Shown one piece after another: positions 62,451 to 64,000 of a stretch of 64,000 nucleotides of DNA. The notes below the pieces were generated by a model that saw only the letters and a program-made list of their open reading frames with translations, did not search any database and was not told the origin of the DNA. Each line of letters begins with the position of its first letter. Position 1 is the first letter of the stretch. Origin of the DNA: Adiantum capillus-veneris (lineage: Eukaryota; Streptophyta; Polypodiopsida; Polypodiales; Pteridaceae); contig CM043955.1 of NCBI GenBank assembly GCA_014529385.2, positions 140,956,640-141,020,639 on the forward strand. The letters run 5' to 3'. Position numbers and translations under genes: made by a program.

Positions 62451-63261
62451 GTGAGGGAGAGAGAGGTGGGTATGGCGGGACGGAGACGCTGCTGCGATAT
62501 TTCTATCTTCCTCTTCCTCTTCTTTCCTACCTTCTCCATGCAGCAATTTCTACCCTTAAATGTCCGCTACCTCAATTGCCAGCGCAATACCAGTAGCGGC
62601 TCCCTCAGCACCACCTTCACGCGCAATCTCAACAACGCGCTGCACAATTTCACAGCGCTCACATCGCAAGGCAGCAAGTATGCGATCAGCACGGCTACAG
62701 GGAGCTCGGGGCAGGACAATCTGTACGCCGTCTTCCAGTGCAGAGGCGATCTGTCCACGCAATCATGCACCGAGTGCGTGCAGAATGTGACGACCAGCTT
62801 GCCGGAGGCGTGTCCGGAGGCCGTGGGGGCTCAAGTGCGCCTGGAGGGCTGCCTGCTGCGATACGACAACCAGTCCTTTTTCGGGCTGGACACCAGCTCC
62901 ATCATTTACGCGTGCAACCCGTACAATACGAGCGACGCTGTGACGCTGCGGCTTATCGGGGATTTGGTGGACAATGTAACGAATGAGGCGCCCAAGAGGG
63001 GCGGGTGGGCGTCTGCCAGCGCAAGCGGCTTGTATGCGGCGGCACAATGCCTGGGATATCTGGACGAAGCGGAATGCTCGCAATGCCTGTTGAGCTATTC
63101 CTACCGCGTGGCCTGCGATTCGAGATTGGGCGGGCAGGTGTATCTGCCCAGCTGCAACTACCGCTACGAGGCTTACAACTTCATGGAAGCAGCAGGCGCT
63201 GCTGCCGTTCCTCCTCTCTCTTCAGCCCCGAGCCTCAGCCCGGTCTCCCTTCCATCTCCAG
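62451..63261 (+). CDS. Cysteine-rich receptor-like kinase ectodomain exon (two DUF26/Gnk2 domains), 5' exon of gene
   Basis: One exon of 811 nt ends at a CAG|GTACCT donor in phase 1. ATG at 62451 opens the frame. ATG at 62472 (MAGRRRCCDISIFLFLF) gives a better signal peptide and may be the true start. The signal peptide (about residues 8-30 of the longer form) precedes two DUF26/Gnk2 domains. The first has the C-X8-C-X2-C motif at C97, C106, C109 plus C43, C121 and C134. The second has it at C200, C209, C212 plus C222 and C235. A Pro/Ser-rich stalk (253-270) follows. Such proteins bind extracellular ligands (Gnk2 binds mannose) and signal in stress and immunity. Transmembrane and kinase exons are expected downstream beyond the window: the exon at 8575 shows the required phase in a paralogue. 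Without them it could also be a secreted or membrane DUF26 protein. The frame is intact, with GC-rich codons unlike the surrounding repeats. Confidence 0.85.
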
Positions 63262-63609
63262 GTACCTCGAACAGCCTACTTTTCCAGCTTTCTTTTCATG
63301 CATGATCATCTCAACTTTACGCGTTAGCAGTGTCCAAATTTCCACAATTCTCTTATGGAAAATCTGTGTAATTATGTTAAATAATAGCTCAAACTTCTAC
63401 AATTTCCTTTTCCACTTTTTGGCCTAAGGAAGACTCTCAAACTCTTGGGAGCCATTTGTGGACGCTTGGATCTAGCATGTGATCACTAGTGTCACCTAGC
63501 GAAGTTACTAGCAGCAAAACAAGGTGAAAATGCACTATGGCCTACATAAGGAAGGCTATTGAGTTTCATAAAAGTAGTATCACAATAAAAGATTACTTTT
63601 TTTTGGGGT

Positions 63610-63667
<58 letters not shown>

Positions 63668-64000
63668 ACAATCAACTCTTTAGTTTACAATATATCACAA
63701 AAGCATAGAAAATAATGTTTGACACAATACTCAATGCCCTCTTAAAGAGAGGTCCACAAATGTCACACCCTCTCAAAAGAGCTTAAAAGAAATAATTTAA
63801 ATTAAAGTTTATTATCATTAACTTGTCATGTGGCAATCGGCAAGCTTTTAACAATGGTCCCGATTGCACCCAAAAATCCACCCTTTAATAAGGACTACTT
63901 ATGTAGTCCAAAAATTCTCTTATTTCTTACCATAAGAGCATTACTCGGGAACCACACACACACTCTCTCTGTCTCATTATTGTATGTAGGTCATTAAAAC
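63262..64000 (+). other. Start of CRK intron 1, with microsatellite and duplicated sequence
   Basis: Begins GTACCT. Contains (TG)n-(AG)n at 63609-63664 and a block (63686-63950) duplicated at 59950-61400. No transmembrane exon is seen before the window ends. Confidence 0.6.
63609..63664. repeat. Compound microsatellite (TG)n-(AG)n
   Basis: About 12 TG units then about 15 AG units in the CRK intron. Confidence 0.95.

Overview
The window looks like nuclear DNA of a land plant. It carries cysteine-rich receptor-like kinase (CRK/DUF26) exons with plant-type introns, plant Ty1/copia and Ty3/gypsy elements primed by initiator-Met and Asp tRNA sites, a tRNA-derived SINE and a Mutator-like MITE. The very long CT/AG, CA/GT, AT and poly-G tracts and dense retroelement nesting would suit a large genome such as a fern or gymnosperm, but I cannot name the species. 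There is no bacterial, organellar or CRISPR sequence. Almost every coding segment is a broken transposon; the only apparently intact host coding sequence is the CRK ectodomain exon at 62451-63261.

Layout: 1-6100 holds decayed pieces of a minus-strand copia gag, a plus-strand gypsy integrase and a minus-strand gypsy gag related to the element at 44987-51621. 6100-8570 shows no gene but contains a 55-base poly-G tract. 8575-8917 holds two correctly phased CRK exons (transmembrane and start of kinase). 10529-17115 is a broken copia element split by a complete 4.52-kb non-autonomous LTR element (12260-16779) with TSD, both LTRs, PBS, PPT and one ORF for a coiled-coil, His/Asp-repeat protein. 17200-18100 is a block of long microsatellites. 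19765-20189 is a MULE-type MITE with 9-bp TSDs.

21551-30394 is a minus-strand LTR element with LTRs of about 2.4 and 3.0 kb, a gag gene and a membrane-segment ORF, but no recognisable pol. 30400-36080 is mostly unassigned and includes an array of near-perfect 22-bp palindromes (34007-34983). 36082-41240 contains a short LTR, a broken gypsy pol and the Asp-tRNA PBS and LTR of a minus-strand element. 41241-43913 is a broken copia element. Its pol is interrupted by a plus-strand gypsy element (43914-about 59810), which carries an extra third ORF after integrase and is itself split by a second, minus-strand gypsy element (44987-51621).

59811-64000 is a CRK locus. A truncated paralogue (59868-61400) has lost its ectodomain. 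It is followed by a tandem repeat, a SINE, and a CRK ectodomain exon whose phase-1 donor matches the phase of the transmembrane exon at 8575. The window is therefore best read as a small CRK family locus broken up by at least three rounds of nested retroelement insertion and later deletions, several with endpoints at simple repeats.
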